From NCBI GenBank assembly GCA_963970005.1, contig CAXAMN010004113.1, positions 755,740 to 819,739 of the forward strand: DNA of 64,000 nt, read 5' to 3'. The notes under the pieces are model-generated. The model ran no database searches. It worked only from the letters and a program-made list of their open reading frames with translations, and had not been told where the DNA came from. The stretch is from Durusdinium trenchii (lineage: Eukaryota > Sar > Dinophyceae > Suessiales > Symbiodiniaceae). A program made the translations under genes and the position numbers. Shown piece after piece: positions 11,526 to 24,016 of this stretch; the first letter of the stretch is position 1; each line of letters starts with the position of its first letter.

Positions 11526-14500
11526 GAGCCCACTTGCCAATGCATGGCCAACAATGCGGCTTGGAAGACATCCGAGCGGAGCGAGGCCAAGTGCATTTTC
11601 ATCGATTTGGGCGCAGCTGATGGCAACACCTTCGCCAAGTTCATTGAGACACTTGGGCGGCAGCTTTTGGGGGGGATCATTCAGTCTTCCATCGTCACCC
11701 CGATCCAAGCTCGATGGTATGGTCGCTGCTGCAGTCGGGGCGCCGAAGCCTTGAACTCGCACCTTGAGACTGGGGGGAGCGAAGAAGAAGAGTGATTCTT
11801 TTTCTTCTACATCACTAAGTCTTTAAGGTGAAGGAGTTCTTCTTGCTCGTTCTGGTGTTCTTCTTGCATCAATCTTGTGCATTTGCGAAGGTGTTCTAAA
11901 CAAGAGTGAACAAATTCCACACTTCCAGCACTCGTCCTCAGCACTCGTCCCCAGCACGTCCCACACGCGATGACTTGGTCCTTTCGTCTCCACAGCCAGG
12001 AACGACTATGGCCCAGTGAAGAACTGTCCCAATGGCAAGTGGGAAGCCTACCTTGTGGAGGCTGGACGCTTGAGTTGGGCCAAAACGTTGGTGCGTGGAA
12101 GTTCGAGTAGACAACAAGCGCAACAAGACTTCCCTCCTCGTTTTCAATGGAGTTTAAAAAAACGGGATGATTCACGGCGCTTGAGCGATCCGGCTCAGAG
12201 ATTCCTAGCGATTGCGTTGGGACATGGCTGTGGGTCCAAGCCTGGAGCCCCCAACAAGCACCTTTGCTTGACCTCCACGGTAGCTCAACCAAGTTCTGGA
12301 TTTGACCCACAGCCAAGTTGTCTTGGAGAAGATCCACGTTCCCGAAGAAATCAACATAATTCAACATGCACTGAAGATGGAGAAGCGGAGAAGCGCTTCT
12401 GAAAGTACCCTTTGCATTCCTTTGCCAGACAAACTTGGATACTGCCAGAGGAGGATTTGGATGGATTTGGAAGTAGATTTCCATAGATTTCCTATACCAC
12501 GAGTGGTTAGTTTAGGGATGGTTAAGGTTCTATAGGTTCAATATACTTGTTTCAGACGGTATTTCTTTAGCAGCGCTGAAGTGTAAATTTACATGCGTGC
12601 CTTGTGCCTGGGCATGACAGTGACATTGTGACTTAGGCCAATCCACAGTTCACCAAGGAGTTGAAGGCCTTAGAAGAGACGCTTAGCTCATCAGACTTCC
12701 GCCTGCCAGTCCTTGCAGTGAAGGGAAGGCAGACCACTCTGCAAGGCAGACCGATCATCGGTGCTGCTGTCGGTCCTTTTACATACGGTTTTCGGAGCAC
12801 AGAATCTTGGGTCGGACACCGGCAGCATCCACCAGCAGTTCTTGGCGTGTCGTCATCCATTTTATTGAGTTCAGGCGGTGTTTCTAGCATGTTTTGTGCG
12901 CCGTGTGTGTGTGTGTGTGTCAACCTCTGCAACTAAGAGTTCCTTTTCCTTCTTTCCCATTCAAGCAGGGGGCGACAGAGTCGCTGCATGGCTGTCGCCA
13001 ACGAAGCTCCATGCAGTTGACTAGGATATCACGGCTGATCACCGTGACGTACCTGCTGAACTTTTGACCACGCTGTCTAATTTGCTCTGTTTGATTCCAT
13101 GGTTCTTCATGCTACCAACCCCCAAACCTTTCCTTGCAGCTGCGCCACGCTGACGATCGACACCGCCGTCCTTGTGAGCTGCACATATGCACAAACCTTT
13201 GTTAAACAATACTTTTCCGCGGACTCTGCCACCTTTCTGTTCCATCGCCATTTTTCCTGGGAATTGAGCTAATTGAAAACCAATGTCAGAGTGTGTGTGT
13301 GTGTGTCACACCCTGTTTCTAAGGGTTCTTTCAAGATTTGCAGGGGCGTGTGACACTCTTCTCCTATCACACGCAACGAAGCTGTGGAGAAGAGTGGGAA
13401 GGGAAACTTGGCCAGTTTCCTGTACCTGCGACGCAACTGTTGATCAAGCCGTTCCACTTTCTGCTTTTTGTTTCATGATACTCCCCCCAAACCTTTCCTT
13501 CCCCAGCAGAGGTGCAGCCGCGCTGATCGTTGAGCCGTCTTGCATTAACCTTGTTTCAACAATACAATTGAGCTGACTCTCTCACCTTTCCGTTCCATCG
13601 CCACTTTCCTGGAAATTGAGTTAACTGAAAACCAATGTCAGAGTGTCGTGTGTTTCACTTCTTGCTCTCCCATCTACCAACTGAGGAACTTCCCCGGTCA
13701 GGCGGGAGCTGTGCACGGGGAGTGGGGCATGTGGGCAGGGCAGAGCAGGGCAGGGCATGCTTGGATTAAGGTTTCAGAACTTCTCCGTGTGGAACCCCAT
13801 GGACCCCCAACACTGTGCCGAATAAGATTATCTTCCGAAGGTGTAGCTGGCGTAGCCCTTTGGCCTGGGATGTGTGTGTGTGTGCGTTTCTTTTTTCATG
13901 GGGGGTAAAGCTTTGGAGGAATGTTCTAGCCTAAGGGCCTCTTGTGGTTTGCACGGGTCCGGAGATCAGGAAGTGAAAAAGGACGGTGGAACAACTATTA
14001 TGCCCTAGGGATCCACATACCTTCTCAGGAGGTACTTGGGCCCTCCAAGCCCTCACAAATAGTCTCCAATCACCTTCTGAGAAGGTACTTGGATCCCTAG
14101 GGATATATAATTTGTTGTTGTCAGCTGGTTTGCCGGGCGTTCTTTCCTTTTTGCCGGCAGCCCAGGTGACAAAACAGGCCCAGTCAGTGCCATGAAGCGT
14201 TTCTCATTATTCAAACTTGCCAAAGCCACCACGAACTCTGCGAAGAGCGGGGGAACATTTGGTCTTGAGGAGGAACATCAATGTGGCCGGGTGCCAGGCA
14301 TTGCCGAGAGAGGCTGGTTGCGGTAGGTGTCCACTGTATACCATGTTCTGAACCTCGTGCCGTCTCACGCTATCTCACTCGTGCACCAGGTTCATTCCTT
14401 GGCAGAACATGCCGCCTTCTCCTGCGAGGGTACCACCAGCTTCTTTATCGACACTTGGAAGAGGCAAAGTGCTGACTCAATCGAAGACCCGTGGAGGGTG

Positions 14501-15305
14501 AAAAGTTGAACTGGGCTTCCGTCAGCGAGACGAGCTACTGGTGGTCAGGGTGTGCACGTTTTGTTGTTCTTAATTACTATTTCAAGGTATAGTAAAGAGT
14601 GAGACAAGACCTGGGGCTGGGTATAGTAAAGTATAGGTAACTAGTTGACCAAAATTCACATGACATGGGCTTTTCAGATCAGTATTGTATATAGTATTAC
14701 ACTTATAGTCGCATAGTAGATATGTAGCTTATGGTCAGAGTCAGGTTTGTGATACATTCTGATTCTATTGGGAAACGTGAACGTGAAGTAGACTATAGTC
14801 ATCGACTATTTGTAGACGCAACATGATGTGTTCTATTTATCGTCTTTGGAACGGTCGCCCGAAAACGTGTCTGGAACACAGCTCAATGGATGGCACTACT
14901 CTGGATGCATTCAATCTCTACAAGATCACAAATTACTTTGATGGGATGTTCCTCCCATCGAGTTGCCCCCCCCACCTAGTTGCAACCCCAACCAAGGATT
15001 CTCCAGCTCCCTTTCTCAAGCTTCACAAGGTAAGCTGGCTCTGCAGATCTGGCAGATGTGCAGACTTCGTCTCAGAACCGCTTTCCCCCACCGAAGACCC
15101 AAGACTTCCCCCTACCTACCGACCCCTTCGTCGACGCACGTGAAGCGGACGCCCGAGGACGTGGACGCCAGCCACAACCACTGGGGCTCCAGTCTCTACG
15201 GCGACGCTCCCGATGCGGTGAAGAGCGGCAAGGTCCAAGTCACGGCTCCTCGGAGGAAGGACATCCTCGGGTGTCCACCCGGATGCGTCCAGCGGATCCG
15301 TCCGA

Positions 15306-15336
<31 letters not shown>

Positions 15337-18300
15337 GTATCTATTGGCCACGAAAGCATGTTGTTGGGGGTTGCTTGCAACCGTAAATGGATTTGAAGGT
15401 GTCCAAAGCGAATTAGAAGCCACATGAACTAGTTTGCTCGTGTAAGTTGATTTGACACACCTATTTTTAAGTCATTGACCTCAGATAGAAATATTCTAGC
15501 CCTATGGGACCTCCAAGCCTACATCAATAGTCTCCAATCACCTTGTCAGAAGGTATGTGGATCCATACGGTAGGTTTATGATGGTTTATGTGTTTGTGAC
15601 GGTGACTTCCAATGCACTGAAAAACATCCACTGCAGCTCGCAGGTACCCATGATCAACATCGTCCAGTTGATGCTCGGGCATGGATTAAGTCTAAGTTCA
15701 TTCTATGGTTGTTCTGAAAGGTGCCAATGTTAGCTGATGCTCCCAAATGCATTGCAAGATCTCAAGTGCCTGCGCAAGCCTCGCCATCGCATGCCTCGTG
15801 AGTGCGTGCTACACGTGTTCTCCGTTCGGAACCCGAGCATCTCATGGCGAGGGGGGCGGGCTCGGCGGGCTCTCCTCATGCGGCAGAGCTCTGCTGCCAA
15901 GTTGACGAACCCTTTGGGCAGCGTGTTCAGGTGTCCTTCTTTACCGTGCACAACAAGACCAGTAGCTTATACTGATACTGTAGGTAGAATCTTGAAGACC
16001 GCCCCAATTGGATTGTAGAAACTCTTTCATCGTACTCTTCATAGATTATGGGGGGGCTATTAATCAAGATATATCAAGATTTTTGCAAAAGGTAGAAATA
16101 GCCGGAAGGGAAACCAGACGAGTCTCCAATCATTTCCATTTGGCTCAGCCCCTTTTTGAATCCCCCTACAGTGGGGAGTTGGCATGATCAAGTTCCTCTA
16201 GTCTAGTCAATAGAATTTAGCAAGGACACGCACGTATTTGAAGAGTTTTTGTTGATCCAATAGGGAGGGTTATCAGGTGGTCAATGGGGAAGGGGTCAAA
16301 ACCGATCGAGCCCGACCACACCATGTACAGTAGCTTGACCCACAGCCACTCCCACAGCCAATTAAGTCAACTGTCTACGGTCGTGACCGGTGCGAGGATT
16401 GCAGAGAGTGTCCGCCCAGAGGACTGGGTCATGCTACCCGGCCGAAGCACCAAGAGATGCACCGGACGGGGTGGCAGGACGAATCCCATTCACTGCAGCG
16501 GTTCATGATGCGAAGACGTGAGAGAACTCACCAGCAGCCCTGAAGCTTAAAAAGCACTCCTATGTTTACAAGGATGCTTTCAAGCCAACTTTATCCAATC
16601 TCACCAACATCCGCGTCTTGGAAGGCACCCACAGAAGTGGTTCTGCACCAACTGCACCACGTGTCATTTGTTTCCAATGGGAACATCTACACGAACCCCA
16701 TACTGTTGGGGATGAACACTTAAACCATGGATAATGTGATAGATCTTTCCCTGAAATAATTTGGGCATGTTCCAACTGGAAATCCTTCGCCGTTGAAGGT
16801 GCCACGGTGCGCCGTTGTGTTCTTTCGACGTCAATCACCAGGTTGAAGGTTGACATCGAAGGAGCTGAGTACAACCTGCTGCCATGCCTTGCACAGTTCA
16901 AAGACGCAGGCACCCTCGGCGCTCGAACAGCGCACGGTCGGAGCTCGAAAAGCGCATCATGGCGCTTCTTGTTTCCACCTTCTCCCAGACACAACAGTAT
17001 GTCTTTGCCGTTTTTTGTTAGGCTGTGCAGGTCATAGAGGTACAGTCAGCTGAGGCTGTTGCACCAGTTCAGTTTGTTTTACCGTGCTTTTGTGATTGGG
17101 GTAAAGTTTTGGCACTGTGTACATCTCATCAATCAACCTTCCCAAAACTAGCCTGGCAACCGGCAACCCATATAAGAGCTAGAGTTACGAGAATCTTTGT
17201 AGCACAGAGGGTTATCGCGCGGCATTTGTCTTTGCAATGTGTTTCACGTTTGGGACTTGCATAGTTGCGCTGCCTTGTTGTGCTGCCAGTCAATTCGTTG
17301 GCGCTTTTCCATTGGCTCATTCCTGTTCCATAGAATGAGCAATGTTGCGACCAACGCAACAAAGACAACAAATACAATCAAAAACAATATTGGGACCAAC
17401 AAGTTGCAACCAGGCGACACAATAACAAAGAATGACATACCAATGACAGCAATTGCGGAAAAAAATACAAAATACGTGGCAGACAAATGACACACACTTA
17501 CATAATATATTACATATATAACGTTATGCAATTAGACAACATGTTGATTCAATCTGTCCAGGGGAAAGGTTCTTACGCAGCTAGAGATACATACTGTAGG
17601 CCCTTCTTTGCTGTACTTGGAGTCATTCAGTTGGAGTATACCATGCCGCAACTTTGTGCATAGGGATGAGGTTTATTTCCTCCGAACTGATCACAAGTCA
17701 GGGACGGGTGCATTCTTAGCAGTGTGGAAGAAGAGGTGTGTATAGTAGAGGAATCCGGTTCTGCTGAGGTCACACTATATGAATAGTATGTTAATTAATT
17801 AATGTGAAGATTCTTGAGACATCTTGAGACAGCCTCCTGAATTTTGTATTGCCTGATCCTGATGTGTTGGCTTTAGAAAGGACTCCAGCTCCCACAAAGA
17901 AGATTGGATTTATGGCATGCTTGGACCGTCATTGAGGGGTCTTTGGTTTGAAAAGGTCCATGCTATTTTTGTAAGGACTTCATACTAAAAGTCCATTGCC
18001 AGGGTCATTTGCATTCATTTGCACTTGGAATGTGACAGTAAGCAAACACTATATACTCCCATGCAGCAATAGCCATACGATGACTCCAATTGCACAAGAA
18101 AAAACTTGATCTCAAAGTACCAGAACCTGGAATTTGAACCCTTAGAGGTCTCTAATGAGCTATCCGATTAACCTATTGATCATTATTGATCCTATTACTT
18201 GATTGACCCACCTATTCTACTATTCTAGTGGATGTTTTGAGATGTGAAGCAACAACAGGCGAATGGAGTGCCAATGCACAAATATCACTTGCTTTTCGGT

Positions 18301-19043
18301 GTTTCAAGACCGGTCACAGCGCAGGTTTGATCGATCGGATGTACTTGGAGGAGCACTGGTGGTTCCCCTCAGTGACCGTGCCTTGGAGAGTTGCGCCGCT
18401 TTCTAGGTTTCCATTTTTTGGGGTGACAGAAATCCCTCCACAGGAAAGGGGATGCATTTCTGACTAATCTCGCAGGTCAGAAGGCTGTTGCTTCACTTTT
18501 TCAGCAATTTTGGGAGAAGGGCACTTTGAGAAGTCGGAACGTTCCCTGCCTGGTTCAGTCTTACACGGGCGCAGTATGTGAGGGAGTCGTTTTTTGTCAG
18601 GGTGAATTCAGCTGCCGAGCTCAGCAGCTCTTGCAGAAAAATGACCTGTTCGCTGGATTGTTTTTTTTTTTTTTTGCCAGCATCATTCTGATAGTTGTAT
18701 ACGTACCCTCAGGTCCTGATGCTTCATGCAATATATATGCCTCAAGATCCTCAAGGGTTTGTATAGATTCGAGCCGTTTTCCATGTTTTCGAGCCGCGGC
18801 TCGCCGCACTTTCTTCTTCGCGACCGTGGGTTGCCGGTCGCCGGTCGCACGTCGCAGGGGTTCAGACCCGACTTCGGGGTCTCGACCACGGGCGATGTGC
18901 CCCGCACAGTCTCCGATGCCTCGCGGGGCGGGCGAGACCGTCTGGCTGCTGCCGAGGAACAGAGCAAGAGTGCCCTGGCCCAGAGCAAGAAGCAGCTCTT
19001 GGCGAAGCATGTGGACATCCCCCAGTACTACAGTGAGACCTGA
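11526..19043 (+). CDS. FkbM-family methyltransferase-like protein (multi-exon)
   Basis: Probably a SAM-dependent methyltransferase of the FkbM type; substrate unknown. Exons placed by motif and phase: 11526-11647 (IFIDLGAADGNTF, the SAM-binding motif), 12000-12060 (DYGPVKNCPNGKWEAYLVE), 12637-12714 (NPQFTKELKALEE), 14390 to ~14465 (FSCEGTTSFFIDT), ~15158-15244 (HNHWGSSLYGDAPD), 15644-15672 (VPMINIVQL), 16397-16432 (RPEDWV), 16842-16909 (KVDIEGAEYNLLPCL, the family's second hallmark), 18325 to ~18365 (LIDRMYLEEHWWF), and a last exon from ~18790 to TGA 19041-19043 (AKHVDIPQYYSET). Joined exons keep the frame. Donors are GA, then GC six times. The first exon(s), the join around exon 4 and the piece between exon 9 and the last exon are not resolved, so start and C-terminal assignment are provisional. 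Expression cannot be judged. Confidence 0.78.
12222..12315. repeat. short inverted repeat TGGCTGTGGGTC / GACCCACAGCCA
   Basis: TGGCTGTGGGTC near 12223 and GACCCACAGCCA near 12304 face each other across ~70 bp in intron 2 of the methyltransferase gene. The same GACCCACAGCC word recurs near 16337, 49672 (altered) and 50150, suggesting a small dispersed family. Confidence 0.5.
12905..13655 (+). repeat. degenerate tandem duplication inside methyltransferase intron 3
   Basis: A ~350-390-bp unit occurs about twice. Shared landmarks in order: a GT run, AACCTTTGTTAAACAATAC-like sequence (13190 versus 13550), CCAAACCTTTCCTT (13128 versus 13490), TTCCATCGCCA...CCTGG.AATTGAG (13241 versus 13593), and GAAAACCAATGTCAGAGTGT (13275 versus 13627). 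The divergence suggests an old duplication. Confidence 0.6.
14003..14102. repeat. 100-bp fold-back element with CCCTAGGG ends
   Basis: Left arm CCCTAGGGATCCACATACCT plus TCTCAG (14003-14028) pairs with the right arm CTGAGAAGGTACTTGGATCC plus CTAGGG (14077-14102); only a few bases differ. The loop holds CCTCCAAGCC...AGTCTCCAATCA. It lies in methyltransferase intron 3. Related sequences are at 15498-15570 and 34339-34452, and an element with the same end design is at 21717-21814. Confidence 0.8.
15308..15336. repeat. GT dinucleotide microsatellite
   Basis: About 14 GT units in methyltransferase intron 5. Simple sequence. Confidence 0.9.
15498..15570. repeat. truncated relative of the 14003-14102 fold-back
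   Basis: Shares CCTCCAAGCC...AATAGTCTCCAATCACCTT and the right arm AGAAGGTATGTGGATCC but lacks the full left arm. It lies in intron 5 of the same gene. Confidence 0.65.
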
Positions 19044-21453
19044 GAGACTGAAGGACTGAGTGACCGATGGCTCAACAGGGCCCAGCACACTGGCTCACTG
19101 ATGGCGACATTGGATCAGTTGATTCTTGTTGGTTTGATGTGCCAGGTTTGTGTATTCAGCCCGGAAGACAGCAGAGTCGGTACGTAGCTCCAGCTGGACA
19201 TGTGTCTTGCCCTTGAGCTGAGCTGCATGGCTCTTGCAGGAAAAGGAGTGTCCGGGATGATGAGTTTGCATCCACCATCATCCACCTCTGTGTGCTTAGC
19301 CATGGTTCACTCTTCCCACCATGGAGTGGTGTCATCAGTTGATCATCAGTTGATCGATGTGATGCCATTTATTGAAGACAAGAGCTTGGTATGTATAGCC
19401 CAGACACTGACACTCCATGGGACTGGAATATATACCGTACATTGACCTGTTTCAACCACCCCAATGCATATCTCTTTTTTGCCAGTCCCATGGGTCGTGT
19501 CTTGGTAAAGTCGATGCAACCTGGCCAAGTTGAAGTGACACGGCCGCCTACTCGGCTTCATACGACAGCCAAGCCTTTCCCTTTTTCATTCGATTATGTG
19601 GGTGAGCAGTAGGGACCATCCTCAAACAGAATCCTGGAACAAAGAAGCCCCCCCGATCTTGGCTGGAAAGCATCTTAAGATCGTTCAGTTACTGAAAAAG
19701 GCCAACTTCGAGGGACAACCTTCGTGGCGTTCTGTTTGGTTGAAAAAACCTTTTCCATTGGATCGTGACCGATTCATGATAACTGATATATAGTTGTTTG
19801 TCATCCTCCTCTCAGAGTCTCGGTCTGGCGTGAGTCATCAGATCTTATTGAGGCATACGCAGTGAACTCCTATAGGGCTCTAAAAGGGTAGTTTTCTCAT
19901 GTTTCCTCAAGAATTAAAACTAGTTAGTTAGACAGGTCTTGTTGTTCTCGCTGCCAAGCTACCCGTCTAGGGCCTAGGGGCATCGGAGAACGCACTCATC
20001 GTTGAATTAAGCATGCTTATTCTGCTGCATGGCACATGTGACTGGACCAACAATCTGAAGCCGTCCTGGCCAGCAGCGTCACGGTCACTACAGTATGACT
20101 TTTGAGAGGGTTTCAGGCTTCAGGAAGATTCTACACTCCTACAAAATGACATGGCTCCATAAAATACACGCGCACGGCAAGACACGATGCTTTTGTAGCA
20201 TTCATTTTTACTAGGAATTCATGGCCCGCGTTCAGTCAATTTAATCTGTCGACACTGGTCAGTACTGACCTTGAGAAGAATGGAACTGACTATCTTGTGG
20301 GGTTTGGACTTTGGACAGGTGTGGCATAAACATCCTGCACACGTGCACTTGCTCAACTACTTTGGCACAGCTCTCGGGCCGAGAAGGGGGAAACAGCTTG
20401 AATCCAAGGGTGATTGGCTGTACTGAGGGGTGAGTTATTCAGATAATGAGACTTTTGTTTGTTTTGTGTTTCTTGGTCTTTTTGATTCATCACAAGGGTC
20501 CTGATTGCGTGACTTGGGAAAAAGCTTTTGCCATCCCTGGCTGATGGATGTGGCGCTATGCCTTCGCTGCGCCTTGGGGCGGCTCTTCTCAACACCGAGA
20601 CAATGGGGTGGAAACGAGACAATAGAGAATGGCACGGTTTTCGGAGAAAGATGGGCTTTTAGAGAGCTTCATGTTGCATGGACCTTCTCGCGTCTCGTCT
20701 TCTCCCTTTCTATTCACGAAGTGGAAAGGACTGCCTGGGCTGAACATGTTTGGGAAAGGACTACCCGGCATTTGCCGCAAGTATACGTAGTCTTTGGGTC
20801 CCACGACGTTTTCAAGACTCCTTCAGCTTCAGATTGTCGGTCTTCTCGGGTTAGCATCGATGCTTGGGAGCGATGTTGGGTTCTCGAATCACAACCACGA
20901 ATGGACAAGTAAAAGAAGTCTTTGAACCAGGAAACCCACCATAAAACGGTTTTTTTGCGGGTTATATAAATCACCACACAAGAGGTGATTTGTAAGGGAC
21001 TGATGCATCTACAGTGGCTCTTTTTGCCTGAGATGTTGCTCTGAGGACCCAGGTTTCCGCTTGCCATCGCAGCCTACACCGACTGCCGCTTGGCCGTTTC
21101 CGCTGATTGAACAACGTATTGTCCTGTGTTCGTCTTGCATGAGAAGCTTCGTCCATGTTCCTCCCACCCAACATTGTTTTGGATTCTTTTCTAATCAATT
21201 GTCTATACTTGCTCGGTGCATGCGCATGGAGTGAGAGAGAAAACGAAGGAGAGAAGTGTGCACGTACAGACCAAACAGAAAACGCATCAAACAAGTCGAC
21301 TCAAAACCGGTGAAACTGCCATGCGAAACCGTCCACGCGATCCTTTCCCTCTCGGAAGCTCAGAGAAGGAGTGGCACCTCGTCGTAGGTGCAACGTGATT
21401 GATCTCTGTGTCACCGGTGGATCCTTCACGAAAAGGGAGGCCAAACCCGCGCC
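19044..21453. other. intergenic, no gene recognised
   Basis: Region between the methyltransferase stop and the calmodulin-like start. An open frame of 135 codons at 20505-20912 lacks the codon bias of the real exons and matches no family I know, so it is not called. It presumably holds the 3' end of one gene and the trans-splicing acceptor of the next. Confidence 0.4.
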
Positions 21454-22605
21454 ATGGCGGATCAGCTTGTGCGTGAGCAGATCAGCGAGTTCTATGACAC
21501 CTTCAAGCTCTTCGACGAGGAGTGAAGCCTTCACTGAAGCGAAGTGGAACCCACCCTACCCAGTCACCTGGAGGTTCCCCCTTCCGGACGGGGTCCGTGC
21601 CGCCGGTGCACCATGAGACTTCGTTGAGTGAGACTTCGTTTGCCATCAGTTCTCATCATTCTTGACCATTCATGACTGTTTCAAGGGTATTGAGGCTCTC
21701 ATACATATCCTGATATCCCTAGGGCTCCAACCATATCCTCAGGAGGTGGTATTCGACCCCCCTGGCACCCACCCCAACCATCTTCGAAACGGAGGTGGGA
21801 CAGGAGCCCTAGGGTATATCCGTTCCTCACCATTCCCGCTGAATTGTCCGCTTCCGGGCCCAGGGACCTGGGCGAGCGAGCGCAGGCCCTCGAGCGCTCG
21901 CCAGGACAAGGATGACAAGCTCTCGCTGAAGGAGTTCGGTACATTGCTCAGCTCCCTTGGGCAGAACCCCACCGAGCAAGAGCTTCAAGATTGGATTGGT
22001 GGAGATGGCTACTCGGCGTTAATGACTAACCACTAAAAAGATGGCCACTGGACACTGGAGATGGCAGCCCTCCCAAGGGGAAGACATCCCTGTGTTGTTG
22101 CTGAAAATCGTTGAAGATTAATATGTAATTGAATTGACATGTATTGAATATATATATATATTTTATGAATATATTAATATGTATGTGTATGTGCGGCAGT
22201 CTGTGTTCAATTCAAATGTTCTGAAGGGACACCCTCATTCTTCAGTTCAAGGGTTGCAAACAAGCACTCAGAAGAGAAGTCGTGGACAAGGAAAAACGCT
22301 GTTTGGACCCTCAACGGCCCCTCTTTTGGGAATCACTAAATATATCCATGTCATTTGCAGTTTCATCCCAGTTTGCCACTGTTGTTGCTTCAGACATGTG
22401 TGAGAACCAAAGACAGCGACGAAACAACAACGACGCGTCGGGGTTCCGGTCTTGTGACGGTCCAGGTGAGCATGATACCACTCGCATTGACTTCCACACC
22501 TTCTTGTCATTGATGTCACGCAAGTTGAAGGAGACAGAGCCCTGGCCGAGACCACATGCTTCTCTTTGGGCGTCACATCGTGTGTTCCAAACATGATGGG
22601 AGAAA

Positions 22606-22641
<36 letters not shown>

Positions 22642-23978
22642 AGAGAGAGAAAAGAAATTGGACGGCGCAGATTTGGATGGTTTGGTCTTTCAATCGCTTC
22701 AAGTAACTATTGAAACTATTACTGTACATTAGATATGTTTTTTTTGTTCTTGGAGCTTGGACTTGGGGAACGTAACCAGGGTCAGGCTCAGGGAAGTGAC
22801 GTTCCTGCAACGTGTTTGAGAGCCATGCAGTTCAGAGTTTTTCTCGGGAAACGTGTGAACAGCACAAACTACACTGCACCGTAGCGAACGAGCTGCATGA
22901 GCTCCTCCAATTCTCTAGAACCTTTGGAAGATAAGATTGGACTGTGCAGTCAACACAGGCTTGCGGCCAGTTGACTGCGATTGCTGAGGCTAGAGAGCCT
23001 GTTCCAGAGATCCTCCGAGGTAGGATTTAGCCGATGAAGTCATGACATGGTTGTTTAATTCAAGGCCGTGGCCCATTCCGGGCCCGGGCGAACGCATTTG
23101 GCATGGATTTGGCATGGTAGGTGTTCTTGACGGGATTTTCCAGGATGTTTTCTAAAGTGAACTCTTGATATCTCTTGATTATATTTCACCTCCCTAATAT
23201 GAAGAGGTTTCACATTGCAAGAGTCTACATTATATAGACCTCCCTTCACGTCGACCCCCAAAGACGCGTTTCTTGCATTCTTGCCTTCACTACATAGGGA
23301 GTCCAGAAGAAATTCACATCAATTCACCATCACCAGGCTCGGAATCCCATGCAACACCCATTTAGACCTGAACCCAGAAACCATGGCCATTTTGCTGGCC
23401 ACCTTCACCAAGGACACTGAAGAGGAGCTCATCGAAGCTTTCAAGGTCTTCGATCGCGACCGCGACGGTGGCCCGGACGCGTTTTTCATCGTGGCGGCGT
23501 GGGCTCGGGGCTGTCCGGGAGTCCAGGGGCCCGAGGTATTTGCTTGGTATTGGGAGGTCTTGGTGGTATGGTGAGATATTAGCTTGCCAAAAGAAATAGA
23601 AAAACCAAGAGATCGGACGAAGCAAGAAGAAGTGAAGTTCCCTCCAGGTGTCGATTCAAGTTGTAGGTGCATTCATGTACAAATCATTTGGTTGTCATGA
23701 GCCATGATACAGAAGGGATTGTGTTTTGCGAGTGTTTCCTTTTTTTCTGCGCTTTGTCCCTTGGTCGCTACGGCCACCGATGACGCTCAAGAACTCTGGA
23801 CTCTTACACAATCCGCTGGACGCAGGCTTAGCTTTCAGTGGATTTCCGGTATGCTTTCACTGCCAAGCTTACGGATACTTTTCATGATTCAAATGTTGCG
23901 GCGGTGGTTACAACACGTGCAAGAAGGTGGGGGCATGTGCAATGTTTCGCATTTGGTGGGTTAGTGTATGCTCATGTT

Positions 23979-24016
<38 letters not shown>

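Noticed and set aside
20505..20912. 135-codon plus-strand open frame
   Set aside because: No GC3 bias, no splice boundaries and no recognisable motif.
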